Both the position numbers and the translations under genes were made by a program. The notes beneath the pieces are model-generated. The model was not told the DNA's origin and ran no database searches. It saw nothing but the letters and a program-made list of their open reading frames with translations. DNA of 64,000 nt from the NCBI GenBank assembly GCA_028875245.1, contig JAPPEU010000069.1, positions 124,001 through 188,000 on the forward strand, read 5' to 3'. The DNA comes from Chloroflexota bacterium. GTDB lineage: Bacteria > Chloroflexota > Anaerolineae > Aggregatilineales > Phototrophicaceae. Positions 8,745-18,729 of the stretch are shown piece by piece; position 1 is the first letter of the stretch; every line of letters starts with the position of its first letter.

Positions 8745-9923
8745 ATGACGATGTTGCAGCAAGCCAACGCGCTGGCGGATCAGTTGGTCGCCTGGCGGCG
8801 CGAGATTCACATGCAGCCGGAACTCGGCTTTGAAGAGGAGCGGACCTCGCGGCTGGTGGCCGAATCCCTGCGGGAGATGGGCATCGAAGCTGAAGTCGGC
8901 GTGGCGGAAACGGGCGTAGTGGCGCGCATCGGCGAAGGGCGCCCGGCCGTGGGCATCCGCGCTGATATGGACGCGCTGCCGATCCAGGAGGCCAACGAGG
9001 TGCCTTACAAATCGCGCCAGCCCGGCTTGATGCACGCCTGCGGGCACGATGCGCATACGTCAATGCTGCTGGGCGTCGCCAGCCTGCTGAACGATTTGCC
9101 CGACCGGCCCGCCGGTGAGATTCGCCTGCTGTTTCAGCCCAGCGAAGAGAAATGGCGCGAAAAAGATGGCCACAGCGGCGGCAGCCTCATGGTCGAGGAG
9201 AAGGCGCTGGACGGCCTGGACGCCGTGATCGCCTGTCATGTGGCGAGCGGCCGGCCGATGGGCGAGGTGCGCGTGGCCGATGGCGTTTCCATGGCGGCGC
9301 CCGATGTCTTCGAAGCCAAGATCATCGGCGAAGGCACGCACGGCGCGACGCCAAATCATGGCCTGGACCCCATCTGGCTGCAGGCGCAAGTGGTGAATGC
9401 CCTGCAGGCGATTCGCTCCCGCCGGCGCGACCCGACAGAACGGTCAGTCGTGAGCGTCGGCACGATCCACGCCGGCGTCGCCGACAATGTCATCCCCAAC
9501 GAAGTCTTCATGACGGGCACGATTCGCAGCTTCGAGCAGGAGGCGCGCGAAGAAATCCATCGTCTGGTGGAAGAAGCCTTTGCGCTGGTGCGGCACTTCG
9601 GCGGTGATTACGAATTAACGATCCGCACCGGCTATCCCCCGCTGTACAATGACCCGGCCGTCGCTGAATTGATACGCAGCGCCGCGGCCGACCTGCTGGG
9701 CGAAGACCGAGCGGGCCATGGCGAGCCGATCATGGCCGGCGAGGATTTCGCCTACATGACCCAGAAGGCGCCGGGCGCGATGCTGCGCTTGGGCGCGCAG
9801 CTGGATGAGGTGAATCGGCCGCATCACAGCCCGATCTTCGATATTCATGAGGGCTGCCTGCCGGTCGGCGTCGGCGTCATGGCGGAAAGCGCGCTGCGTT
9901 TGCTCAAGAAGCACGGCGGCTGA
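8745..9923 (+). CDS. M20-family amidohydrolase (N-acyl amino acid / hippurate hydrolase-like)
   Basis: RREIHMQPELGFEEERTS, GIRADMDALPI, MHACGHDAHTSMLLG, RLLFQPSEE, GEDFAYM. Confidence 0.92.
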   Translation: MTMLQQANALADQLVAWRREIHMQPELGFEEERTSRLVAESLREMGIEAEVGVAETGVVARIGEGRPAVGIRADMDALPIQEANEVPYKSRQPGLMHACGHDAHTSMLLGVASLLNDLPDRPAGEIRLLFQPSEEKWREKDGHSGGSLMVEEKALDGLDAVIACHVASGRPMGEVRVADGVSMAAPDVFEAKIIGEGTHGATPNHGLDPIWLQAQVVNALQAIRSRRRDPTERSVVSVGTIHAGVADNVIPNEVFMTGTIRSFEQEAREEIHRLVEEAFALVRHFGGDYELTIRTGYPPLYNDPAVAELIRSAAADLLGEDRAGHGEPIMAGEDFAYMTQKAPGAMLRLGAQLDEVNRPHHSPIFDIHEGCLPVGVGVMAESALRLLKKHGG

Positions 9924-9981
9924 GGCAATTGAACGAGGCCTGTAAGGCTTGTACGGTATTGGAGTCCAAGCGCGCAATCCT

Positions 9982-10030
9982 AACCCCATCCCACGGCCCC
10001 TTCCCCCAACGCATTAGGGGAAGGGGAGCT
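9982..10030. repeat. Second copy of the ccccatccc...ggccccttcccc/aggggaaggggagct palindromic repeat
   Basis: taaccccatcccacggccccttcccccaacgcattaggggaaggggagct; compare 2003-2046. Confidence 0.8.
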
Positions 10031-10111
10031 AAAACTGCCCGAACTTTGCGTCTTTTCCGGCCAATTGAAGGTTTTTCGCCAGACATCCCAAGTTGATTCA
10101 AAGCGAAACAA

Positions 10112-10148
10112 CTTCCCCCCATTGCTATGGGGGGATTGAGGGGGGTAG
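10112..10148. repeat. C-rich/G-rich palindromic intergenic element
   Basis: ttccccccattgctatggggggattgagggggg: inverted repeat cccccatt.../...atgggggg. Confidence 0.55.
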
Positions 10149-10192
10149 GCTGGCATCGGGCGAGTCACCGCCTTGCCCCAACAGAAGACATC

Positions 10193-11059
10193 TTATGCGG
10201 GGACGTCTTCAAACACGGATGGAAAGTGGCGCAGCGGATCGCCCGGCTCGCGCAGGAGCAGCTTCTGCCGCCGCGTCAATTCGACGTTGGGCGGCGCTTC
10301 GACCCGCTTCGACGTCCAGGCGAGGTGCGATACACAGTATTTGTATAGCAGCGCCCGGCGGACATGATCAGCCTGCCAGGTGGCGGTGCCGTGGGTCAAG
10401 GATTCGGTGAACAAGATGACGGAGCCGGCGGGCATCTCGGGTATGACGACGGCGGGCGAGGCGTCGTGCTCGTCGCTGATTCGCTGCGGCAGCTTGTAAT
10501 TGCTCTTGTGGCTGCCGGGGATGCAGCAGAAGCCGCCGTGATCCGGCCCGGAATCGGTCAGCGCCCAGGCGACGACAATGAAGCCCTCATAGATCTGATT
10601 GGGGCGGAAGGCGTAATATTCGCCCGGCTGCGAACCGGATTTTGGCGCGGTCGCGCCGTAATCGGCATGCAGGCGACCGTAGGACATGCCCTTGGTCATG
10701 TTCATGCCGTAGAGGCGGTCGAGGCGAAAGGCGTCGCCCAGGCGCATGCGCAGCGCCGGCAAGATGGAAGGGTGATCCAACAAGTCGCAAAACGGTTTGC
10801 CCCAGCCCAGAAAGCCGGACCCGACCGGGGCGCTCTGGTCAACTCTCGCCTCGCCTTCCGGCACGCCCGCTTCCGGCTTCACAAGCGACGCAGCCAGCGT
10901 GGGCGCGCTGCCGAAACGCGTCGACTCTGACGGTGGCGGCAGGTTTTGCTCATCGATGAGTCGGTTCAGCGCCGCGACTTCGTCCTCGCTCAGCGCATTC
11001 TCAATGACGAGATAGCCTTGTAAATCAAAGAGGTATTGCAGCAGTTCAAGATCATGCAT
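10193..11059 (-). CDS. Phytanoyl-CoA dioxygenase family protein
   Basis: LFDLQGYLVIENALSEDEVAALNRLID; LHADYG metal-binding H-x-D; GGFCCIPGSHKSNY; LTHGTATW distal His. Confidence 0.88.
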   Translation of the reverse strand: MHDLELLQYLFDLQGYLVIENALSEDEVAALNRLIDEQNLPPPSESTRFGSAPTLAASLVKPEAGVPEGEARVDQSAPVGSGFLGWGKPFCDLLDHPSILPALRMRLGDAFRLDRLYGMNMTKGMSYGRLHADYGATAPKSGSQPGEYYAFRPNQIYEGFIVVAWALTDSGPDHGGFCCIPGSHKSNYKLPQRISDEHDASPAVVIPEMPAGSVILFTESLTHGTATWQADHVRRALLYKYCVSHLAWTSKRVEAPPNVELTRRQKLLLREPGDPLRHFPSVFEDVPA

Positions 11060-11179
11060 TCATCTGTCTCCTTCGGCGCGCCTATGCCCCGAGACTGGAG
11101 GCGGGCATAGGCTTGGGCTGAGCCAGATAATATCACTTGAACTGCCGCTGGACAAATGGCCGCGGCGGGCCTTCCCTCG

Positions 11180-11581
11180 TTAGCTCGCTTTTTCCTGCAC
11201 CACTGTGATGTAATTGCCGCAGGTATCCTTGAAGACCGCCATGATGGCCGGCCCGATGTCGGTTGGCGTCATGGTGAATTCGACGCCGCGCTCGCTGAGT
11301 CGGTCGTATTCCGCTTGGATATCGCTGCTGTTGAACTGCCCGCCCGAGATGCCTTGCTCGAACATCGCCTGCTGAAAGTCGCGCGCAAGGGAGTTGCTGC
11401 TGGGCTCGAGCAGCAGCTCGACGCCATGGGCGCCTTCGGGGGACACAAGCGTCAACCAGCGATCGCCGGCTGGATTGCCGAGGGGCATGTCTCGCTTCAG
11501 CTCAAAGCCGAGTTTTTCAGTATAGAATTTCAGCGCTTTGTCTTGGTCGTCCACAAAAACGCTGGTAAGCCCGATGATCAT
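11180..11581 (-). CDS. VOC/glyoxalase family protein
   Basis: SVFVDDQDKALKFYTEKLGFELKRDMP and ...FKDTCGNYITVVQ are classical VOC motifs. Confidence 0.88.
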   Translation of the reverse strand: MIIGLTSVFVDDQDKALKFYTEKLGFELKRDMPLGNPAGDRWLTLVSPEGAHGVELLLEPSSNSLARDFQQAMFEQGISGGQFNSSDIQAEYDRLSERGVEFTMTPTDIGPAIMAVFKDTCGNYITVVQEKAS

Positions 11582-11806
11582 GACTGTTGACCTTTCTCCT
11601 GTTTATGCTCTGGGATGCCAATGCCCAGCCATTGTCAGCATAAATGTTCGCTTTGTCAAGGCGGCGCGTTATTCCGTAAGGGCTTGGCGGCCGAAACCTG
11701 CCACTGCGATTTGGCGAGTCGGGAGCTGACCGAATCGCGGTTGCGCGCCAAGATGAAATATGCGCTGACGGATATGCTATAATCCTGCTGTGCCATGTGA
11801 CATGAA

Positions 11807-12346
11807 TTGCTGGAAGGCATTATGAAGCTCAACTCGAACGCCAAGGATTTGACCGCGATGATGGCTCTGGTCGGCGCCATTGTCCTCGCGCTGAACGCTG
11901 TGATCGCCCCGGAAAGCGGGCGCGATATGTTCCCCTGGTCGCTCGGCCTGCTGGCGGTGGCGATCCTGTTTTGGATTTGGATCCGCCGTGACGCGGCGGC
12001 CGAAGGCTCCGCTGAGGCGGTCAAGGCGGCGCAGGACGCGGCGGATGAGGCGGAAGCGCTGGTGAAACGGCGCGAAGTGCGGCGCGAAACGGAGCAGCCC
12101 GCGGGCAGCGAACATGATGACCTGACCAAGCTCAAAGGCATCGCAGCCGGTTATCAGCGGATTCTGAATGAAGCGGGCATCCACAGTTACGCGGCGCTGG
12201 CGGGCGCTTCCATAGAAGACCTGCGCGCGATCTTCCGCGAGGCGGGGCGCGCCGCCCCGGCCGGCCTGGAAACGATACCGCGGCAAGCTGACTACGCGGC
12301 CAAAGGCGATTGGGAAGGTCTGCGCGCCTTTCAAGACAGCATGTAA
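11807..12346 (+). CDS. Membrane protein with C-terminal helix-hairpin-helix (DUF4332-like) domain
   Basis: Two N-terminal TM helices; DLTKLKGIAAGYQRILNEAGIHSYAALAGASIEDLRAIF HhH signature. Confidence 0.65.
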   Translation: MLEGIMKLNSNAKDLTAMMALVGAIVLALNAVIAPESGRDMFPWSLGLLAVAILFWIWIRRDAAAEGSAEAVKAAQDAADEAEALVKRREVRRETEQPAGSEHDDLTKLKGIAAGYQRILNEAGIHSYAALAGASIEDLRAIFREAGRAAPAGLETIPRQADYAAKGDWEGLRAFQDSM

Positions 12347-12448
12347 CGCTGCAATCCGGGGTTCTGCTGGGGCAACCCTTTGCTCTGCCATTTGGCTGCT
12401 TTGCCATACTTGAGCGAGAGATTAAGAGGAACAGTGGTAAAAATCTCT

Positions 12449-12493
12449 CTAAACTCTGTGCCCTCTGTGTTCTCTGTGGTGAAAAAAAATTGA
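12449..12493. repeat. Dispersed repeat aactctgtgccctctgtgttctctgtggtgaaaaaaaattg
   Basis: Matches 36279-36317 (gaactctgtgccctctgcgttctctgtgttcagaag); minus-strand translations FFTTENTEGTEF and NTENAEGTEF. Confidence 0.8.
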
Positions 12494-12593
12494 AGCGATG
12501 CCCTGCATAGTGCGCCAAGTCGCGTTCGCATAGTCCGCGAAAATCAGTACACTGGACCCTGTAACCGCCTCGTCATTCTCCATAGGTCGGGCC

Positions 12594-15515
12594 ATGCCCT
12601 CTGTCGCGCATATCATACGCCGCCGACACAGCCGCAAACGCCGGCGGGTCAAGGGCGCCCGGCGCTCCGCGTTCTGGTCGATTGTCATCATCGGCATTCC
12701 GCTCGCGCTGGCGATGACGCCGCTGCTGGCTGGCCTGGCGCTGTCTCTCTGGCTTTATCTCGCCGCCGCCAGCCACATGCCGCCGCCACAAGCGACCGTC
12801 TTCTTTGATCAAGCGCCGGGCAGGGCACGCTTTCTTGACGCGAGTGGCGAAAGACTCATCCATACCGTCGCCGATCCCTTGGGCGAGAAGCGCCGCTGGC
12901 TGGCGCTGGAGGAGTTGCCGCCGCAGCTGGTCGCGGCGACTGCGCTGGCTGAAGACGGCGGGATCGACTCCGCGTCCGAGCGCTTCGATTTGCCCCAGAC
13001 CCTGATACAAATCATGCGCTATATCTTGGGCTTGCCGCTGAAAATTAAGCCGGGCATCAGCGGCAATCTTATGCGCGATGCCGTTTTGCCGCTGACGAAG
13101 ACGAGCGGCTTGGACGCGCGCCTGCTGGAGATCGTGCTTGTCGCCGAGAGCAGACGCATCCATTCGCCGGAGGCGCTGCTCGAATGGCGGCTGAACAGCG
13201 CTTACTACGGCGGGGACGCCTTTGGCATTGAGGCGGCCGCGCAGGTTTATCTCGGCAAGTCGGCGCTGGATTTGTCGCTGGCGGAGTCGACCCTGTTGGC
13301 TGCCATCGGCGAGGCGCCATCGCTCAATCCGGTCGACGCGGCCCAGAAAGCGCGTGAACGGGGCGCGGACCTGCTGTTCAAAATGCTTGACAGCGGCCTG
13401 ATTGAAAAATCCCAGTTCGATGAAGCGGCGGCGGCCGTCCCCAGCTTCCGAGGGGGCGACGCGCGACAATCCGACATTGCGCCGGCATTCATCAAGTACG
13501 CGCTCGGGCAAGCGGAAACGCTCCTGGGCAAGCGCGGACTTGACGGCGCCCGGCTCATGGCTCGTGGCGGCCTGCGAATCACGACATCGCTCGACCTGGA
13601 CCTGCAGCTGAGCGCGGAGTGCCTTCTGCGCGCGCATTTGCAGCGGCGGGACGCGGCGGTTGCCCTGGATGGTTCACCCTGCTCGCTGGCGCAATCCCTC
13701 GCCACAGCAGAGGAAGGCGCGCCGGATACTGGCGCGCTGGCGCTCATTGATGTCGGCAGCGGGCGGATCCTGAGCTTGGTAGGGGAGGCGCAAGGGGCCC
13801 GCCATCAGCCCGCAATCCTGCTCCAGCCCTTTGTGTACCTGGATGCCTTCCTGCGCCGCGAGTTCACGCCGGCTTCAATAGTTTATGATTTGCCGCGCTC
13901 TTACCCGGGCGCGTCCGCCGACTTGATTTACCGTCCGGCGAATGCGGATGGCTTGTATCGCGGTCCCATGAATCTGCGCGATGCGATGGCGGCCGGGCTC
14001 TTGCCCCCGGCTGTTCAAGTGGCGAGCGTCAGCGGCATTGAGCCGGCGATACATACCGCGAAAGCGCTGGGCTTCAATAGCCTGGCAGCCAGCGGCGGGA
14101 GCCTGGATCTGCTGGAGCGGGGCGCGGCCGTCTCCGTGTTGGATAGCGCCTACGCCTACAGCGTTCTGGCTTCCATGGGCGCGATGCGGGGCATAACGGC
14201 GCCGCCAATCGAGGCTGGCTTCCGCGGACGAGACCCGGTTGCAGTCTTGAAAATCGAAGATGAGACGGGGCAGGTCCTCTGGTCCTACGTCGATGACCCC
14301 AAGGCGAATGAGACCGTGCTCATTCCGCCCAGCGCCGCGTTCATGGTGAATGACATTCTGGCGGATATAGACACGCGGGAAGCTGTTTTGCAGCGGCGGG
14401 AAAGCAGCCTGCGCATTTCTCGCTCGGCGGCCGTCGTCGATGGCTTGAGCGCCGACAAGCGCGATAGCTGGACCCTGGGTTATACGCCCGATCTGGTCCT
14501 GGCGCTGCATACGGGCCGAGCCGACGGCGCGCCACTCGGCCTTCGTGACGGCGACCGCGCCGCTTCCACGCCGGTCTGGCGGGCGCTGATGGAATATGCC
14601 CACGCGCATCTTGAACTGCCGGAGCGAGTTTGGGCCCCGCCCGCCGATATCGAGGAATTTCTGGTTTGCGAGATTTCCGGGTTGCTGCCGGCGACCACAT
14701 CTCATTGCCCGACGCGGCGAGAAGTGGTGCCCGCCGGCTCTGTGATGCAGCGCGATCAGTTTTGGCAAACCGTCGAGATCAACCGGGCGACGGGCCACTT
14801 GGCCACCGTGAATACGCCGGATGAGTTGCGCGAGTCCGTCGCATTCTTTATGCCGCCGGAAGAGTTGATGGACTGGTGGGTGGAAAACGGAAAGCCGCTC
14901 CCGCCAAGCAGCTACAGCACCGATGGCGCGCCGCCCAGCGTCAAACCTGTGCGCCTTACATCGCCGGCGAATTATGCCTATGTCGGCTCTCGGGTGGATA
15001 TCGCCGCCAGCATAGAGCGGGCGGGCGCGCGAACCTGGCAGTTGGAATACGGCGCTGAGGTCAATCCCGACCGATGGATCCCGATCGGCGAACGGCAAAC
15101 TGTCGACGCGGGCGGCGAGATTTCGGCGACATGGAACACAGCCTTGTTCAGCGGCATCTACACCCTGCGCCTTTCGGTTGAATTCGCTGATGGGGATGTG
15201 GCGGCGGATAGCAAGCTGCTCACCTTTGACAATACGCCGCCAGCGGTGAAACTGCGGCTCAGCGAGCCGGCCGCGGAAATTCGATACCCGTCTCAAGGGA
15301 CGCTGTCACTGCTGGCGGATGTCAGCGACAACCTCACCATTGACAGAGTGGAATTCTACCGCGATGACAGTTTGCTGGGCGACGATCGCGACTGGCCCTA
15401 TGGCTACGAGGCTGTACTGGACGGCGCGGGCGAATTTGTATTCAAGGCGCTCGCCTTTGACAAGGTGGGCAATCGAGCCGCGTCCGAGCTGGCGCTATTG
15501 ATAAAGGAAGGCTGA
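12594..15515 (+). CDS. Penicillin-binding protein 1C-like bifunctional transglycosylase/transpeptidase homolog with degenerate catalytic motifs
   Basis: N-terminal TM; GT51-like AYYGGDAFGIEAAAQVYLGKSALDLSLAESTLLA; transpeptidase scaffold QPFVYLDAFLRREFTPASIVYDLP, RDSWTLGYTPDLVLALHTGRADG; C-terminal CEISGLLPATTSHCPTRREVVPAGSVMQRDQFW plus Ig-like domains. Catalytic SxxK, SxN and KTG are not conserved. Confidence 0.85.
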   Translation: MPSVAHIIRRRHSRKRRRVKGARRSAFWSIVIIGIPLALAMTPLLAGLALSLWLYLAAASHMPPPQATVFFDQAPGRARFLDASGERLIHTVADPLGEKRRWLALEELPPQLVAATALAEDGGIDSASERFDLPQTLIQIMRYILGLPLKIKPGISGNLMRDAVLPLTKTSGLDARLLEIVLVAESRRIHSPEALLEWRLNSAYYGGDAFGIEAAAQVYLGKSALDLSLAESTLLAAIGEAPSLNPVDAAQKARERGADLLFKMLDSGLIEKSQFDEAAAAVPSFRGGDARQSDIAPAFIKYALGQAETLLGKRGLDGARLMARGGLRITTSLDLDLQLSAECLLRAHLQRRDAAVALDGSPCSLAQSLATAEEGAPDTGALALIDVGSGRILSLVGEAQGARHQPAILLQPFVYLDAFLRREFTPASIVYDLPRSYPGASADLIYRPANADGLYRGPMNLRDAMAAGLLPPAVQVASVSGIEPAIHTAKALGFNSLAASGGSLDLLERGAAVSVLDSAYAYSVLASMGAMRGITAPPIEAGFRGRDPVAVLKIEDETGQVLWSYVDDPKANETVLIPPSAAFMVNDILADIDTREAVLQRRESSLRISRSAAVVDGLSADKRDSWTLGYTPDLVLALHTGRADGAPLGLRDGDRAASTPVWRALMEYAHAHLELPERVWAPPADIEEFLVCEISGLLPATTSHCPTRREVVPAGSVMQRDQFWQTVEINRATGHLATVNTPDELRESVAFFMPPEELMDWWVENGKPLPPSSYSTDGAPPSVKPVRLTSPANYAYVGSRVDIAASIERAGARTWQLEYGAEVNPDRWIPIGERQTVDAGGEISATWNTALFSGIYTLRLSVEFADGDVAADSKLLTFDNTPPAVKLRLSEPAAEIRYPSQGTLSLLADVSDNLTIDRVEFYRDDSLLGDDRDWPYGYEAVLDGAGEFVFKALAFDKVGNRAASELALLIKEG

Positions 15516-15522
15516 TTCAGGC

Positions 15523-16977
15523 GTGCAACTGAGAATGAAGGCGGACGCGGGCGCGCGGGCAGCTTGGCTTGTGGCCGCGCTGGCTTTGACGCCGGTCGCG
15601 CTATTCGTCTACCTGGGTCATTTCAGCCGCATGATGGGCGATGACTGGGGGCATTTCGCCACCGCTCAACAGCTTGGCGGCGCCGATTATTTCCAGTTTT
15701 GGTGGGCGCAAAGGTATAGCAGTTATACCTATATTCTGCTTCACAAAGCGCTGGCGCCCATGGGCCCGGAAATCATGCCGCAAGTTTTTCCGGCGGCAAT
15801 CATCGCGCTCTGGCTGCTGAGCTTGGCCTGGCTGATCGCTGCCATCCTTCGCATCTTGCAAATCGAGCGCAATCGCCGGCCGGTCAGCGTCGCCTTGGCC
15901 GCACTGCTGCTGACCGCGACCCTCAACTCGCTCTACACCTGGGAGAGCATCTATTGGTATTCCGCCAGCGTACGGTACGCGCTGCCGGTGGCGCTGTTCA
16001 TTCTATACATCGCATTCGCCATAGACGGCGCCAGCCGCGGGCGAACTTCATCCGGGACTGGCGCCGCGGCGCTGGGCGGGGCGGTTCTCTGCTTCCTCAA
16101 CGCGGGCTTCTCCGAGATGCAGCTGATAATCCAACTCGTATTTCTGTCTTGCATGTTGGCGGGCGTTTTCGCTTTCAAGGGGGGGCGGGCGCGCGGACGG
16201 ATGCTGGCGCAGATCGCGGCTGGCTGGGGCGGCACTGTCATCAGCCTGCTCTTGCAATTGACATCCCCCGCGATTTCGACGCGGATGCACGATGGTTCAA
16301 GCCTGGGCGAGCGGGTTCCGCTGCGCTCATTGGGGACGCTCATCGCGGAAACCGTCGAGACCGTCGTCGCATACCTTGGCGACGCGGGAACGATCGCCGG
16401 CTTCTCGCTGATGCTGCTGCTCGGTTTGGCAATGGCGCAGGTCATGGCACAGCCGCAGCAGAGAGGGAAGGCGGAGGCGAAAGGCCTCGCTTTGGCAGCG
16501 TTTCTGGCGTTGGCGAGCGCGCTGTTGGCTCTTATTTTGCCCGTTGCAATCGGCCTGTATTCGATCGGCATTGTTTATCCCCGGCTCATGATATCGTCCG
16601 TCTTTGCGCAAATCATCGCGGGCGTCGTTTTTGGCGCCTGCGTCGGCTGCATGATCAAAAGCAGTTTCCACAATTTAGACGGCGCTGCTGTATGGTATTC
16701 TCCTGTTACAAAGATCGGCGCCGCCGTCGTAGCATGTTACACGCTCGCTGTGGTCATCACGCAAGTCAGCCTGATCCCCGACTTCAGCCTTTACGCCCGC
16801 GAGTGGGACGCGCGCCATCAGCGCATCATTGAATTGCGTGAAAGCGGCGCGAAGAATATAGAAGTGCCGCCTTACACTTTTGACATGACCGCCTTCATCG
16901 CCGCCAATAAAGAACCCATCCGAGGGAGCGACGCCTACTTCTACGGCGTTGAAACAATCGTGGAAACAAGATCGTGA
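15523..16977 (+). CDS. Polytopic membrane protein, GT-C-like paralog 1
   Basis: About 10 predicted TM segments; FSRMMGDDW motif; C-terminal EWDARHQRIIELRESGAKNIEVPPYTF...YFYGVETI. GTG start 8 bp after the PBP stop. Confidence 0.65.
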   Translation: MQLRMKADAGARAAWLVAALALTPVALFVYLGHFSRMMGDDWGHFATAQQLGGADYFQFWWAQRYSSYTYILLHKALAPMGPEIMPQVFPAAIIALWLLSLAWLIAAILRILQIERNRRPVSVALAALLLTATLNSLYTWESIYWYSASVRYALPVALFILYIAFAIDGASRGRTSSGTGAAALGGAVLCFLNAGFSEMQLIIQLVFLSCMLAGVFAFKGGRARGRMLAQIAAGWGGTVISLLLQLTSPAISTRMHDGSSLGERVPLRSLGTLIAETVETVVAYLGDAGTIAGFSLMLLLGLAMAQVMAQPQQRGKAEAKGLALAAFLALASALLALILPVAIGLYSIGIVYPRLMISSVFAQIIAGVVFGACVGCMIKSSFHNLDGAAVWYSPVTKIGAAVVACYTLAVVITQVSLIPDFSLYAREWDARHQRIIELRESGAKNIEVPPYTFDMTAFIAANKEPIRGSDAYFYGVETIVETRS

Positions 16978-17067
16978 CCAAACCGCAGTCCTGTGAAACG
17001 GGCTTAAATTCAGACTCGCTTCGTCTGCTGCATTCTGCTCGCCCAGCTGCGCGAGGGAATATCTGTC

Positions 17068-18705
17068 ATGCGCCCTAATCAAGGCCCTGTGCTCTGGCTT
17101 TTGGCGCTTCTTGCCAGCCTGCCGACGCTGCTCATCGCCTACCTGGGGCAATTCAGCCGGCTGATGGGCGACGACTGGTGTTTCTTTAACAGCGCGCTGC
17201 ATTTGGGCGGAAGAGATTACTTCAGTTTCTGGTTAAACAACTGGCACAGCAGCCTGACCTATATCGCCATACATGACATTCTGGCGCCGCTCGGTCCCGA
17301 ATACATGCCGCCGATTTTTCCTGCGATCATCTTTGGGCTTTGGCTGCTGGGGCTGGTTTGGCTGTTTTTCCTTGTCTTGCGTGGTTTGCAGCTGGATGCG
17401 AACAGACTTCCGGTCGCTTTGATTCTGGCGTTCCTGTCTTTGGCGGCATTTGTGATCGGCGTTTACGATTGGGAGCCGCTCTATTGGTATTCGGCCAGCA
17501 TTCGCCATAGCCTGCCGGTGGGGATATTTCTGTTGGTCTTGGCGCTGTTTTGGGAGGCGGCCTCCCGGCAATGCTCAGGTCGACGGTTGGCGGTCTTGGC
17601 GGCAGCCGGGGCAGCGGCATGTTTCGTCAACGCTGGTTTGTCCCAGCTGCAGACCATCCTGCAGCTAATCTGCTTGACGCTGATGTTGCTTGCAATTCGC
17701 GCTTTAATCGACAGCCCGCGGCGCCGGCCCTGCCTGACGCTGTATTCGGCGGGCTGGGTGGGCAATGCTGCCGGGTTAATCGTTCAATTGGTCTTACCTG
17801 GCAGCGCTACTCGAATGTCGGATATGGGGACGGGCGCAAGGTACGACCAGATTCGCGCGCTTCCTGAACTGCTTGTTGAAACCGTAGAGACATCCGCCGC
17901 GTTCATTGGGCATCAGGGGAATATCGCCGGCTTTACGTTGCTCTTTGCCGCCGGCTTGGTGGCTGCGCTTCTGTTGGTCAAGCCAATTGACGGCGAACCC
18001 GGGCGCAGGCCGGCTGCGGCAAAGGCAGGGGCCGGCGCGCGCTATTGGTCAGCCGCGCTTCTGTTCGGCGCTTTTGCCAGCTTGGCATTGACGCAGGTCG
18101 CGGGCTTGCATTTCTTGGCATCCGCCATTCTCTACATCTGCGCGCTCATTCTACTCGTCGTCCTGGCCGCTCGGCTGGCCGCCGCCACGTCGGATTTCTT
18201 ATCGCGCCGGATATTCCTGGCTGCGTTAGTCGGGTCGGCGCTCGCCTATAGTTCACTTGCGCTTTCGATCGCGGTCGGGCATTTCTCGATTGGAATCATC
18301 TATGAACGGACGCTGACCTTTGCCGCGCTGCTGTCTGTGCTATCGGGGCTGGCTTGGGGCGGCTGCATCGGCTTCCTGCTCCGGCGGCGCTACAGCCGGA
18401 CGCCGGGAGAAGCCCCCTGGCTGCGCGGCGTGATTGGCCTGGGCTCGCTCGTGCTAGCCCTCGCATACCTCAGCATCGTGTCCATGCAGGCCGGGCTGAT
18501 TCCGGATTTCGCAACATACGCGCGGGAGTGGGACGCGCGTCACCAACGTATCGTCCGGTTGCGCGAGGGCGGCGAGCAAGTCATCACGGTGACGCCATAC
18601 AGCTATCACATGACTCAGGCGATTTCGCCGGTTGATCTGGAAATAGTCGGCTGGGATTGCCAGCCCTATTATTACGGTCTGGAAGCCATTACGATGGAGC
18701 CTTAG
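17068..18705 (+). CDS. Polytopic membrane protein, GT-C-like paralog 2
   Basis: FSRLMGDDW motif; APLGPEYMPPIFPAIIFGLW; C-terminal EWDARHQRIVRLREGGEQVITVTPYSY...YYYGLEAI. Confidence 0.65.
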   Translation: MRPNQGPVLWLLALLASLPTLLIAYLGQFSRLMGDDWCFFNSALHLGGRDYFSFWLNNWHSSLTYIAIHDILAPLGPEYMPPIFPAIIFGLWLLGLVWLFFLVLRGLQLDANRLPVALILAFLSLAAFVIGVYDWEPLYWYSASIRHSLPVGIFLLVLALFWEAASRQCSGRRLAVLAAAGAAACFVNAGLSQLQTILQLICLTLMLLAIRALIDSPRRRPCLTLYSAGWVGNAAGLIVQLVLPGSATRMSDMGTGARYDQIRALPELLVETVETSAAFIGHQGNIAGFTLLFAAGLVAALLLVKPIDGEPGRRPAAAKAGAGARYWSAALLFGAFASLALTQVAGLHFLASAILYICALILLVVLAARLAAATSDFLSRRIFLAALVGSALAYSSLALSIAVGHFSIGIIYERTLTFAALLSVLSGLAWGGCIGFLLRRRYSRTPGEAPWLRGVIGLGSLVLALAYLSIVSMQAGLIPDFATYAREWDARHQRIVRLREGGEQVITVTPYSYHMTQAISPVDLEIVGWDCQPYYYGLEAITMEP

Positions 18706-18729
18706 AAACCACAGTTGATGAGTTGAAGC

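Noticed and set aside
10364-10930. 188-aa plus-strand ORF
   Set aside because: Antisense to the phytanoyl-CoA dioxygenase gene.
13875-15296. 473-aa minus-strand ORF
   Set aside because: Antisense to the PBP-like gene; H/R/Q-rich without domain features.
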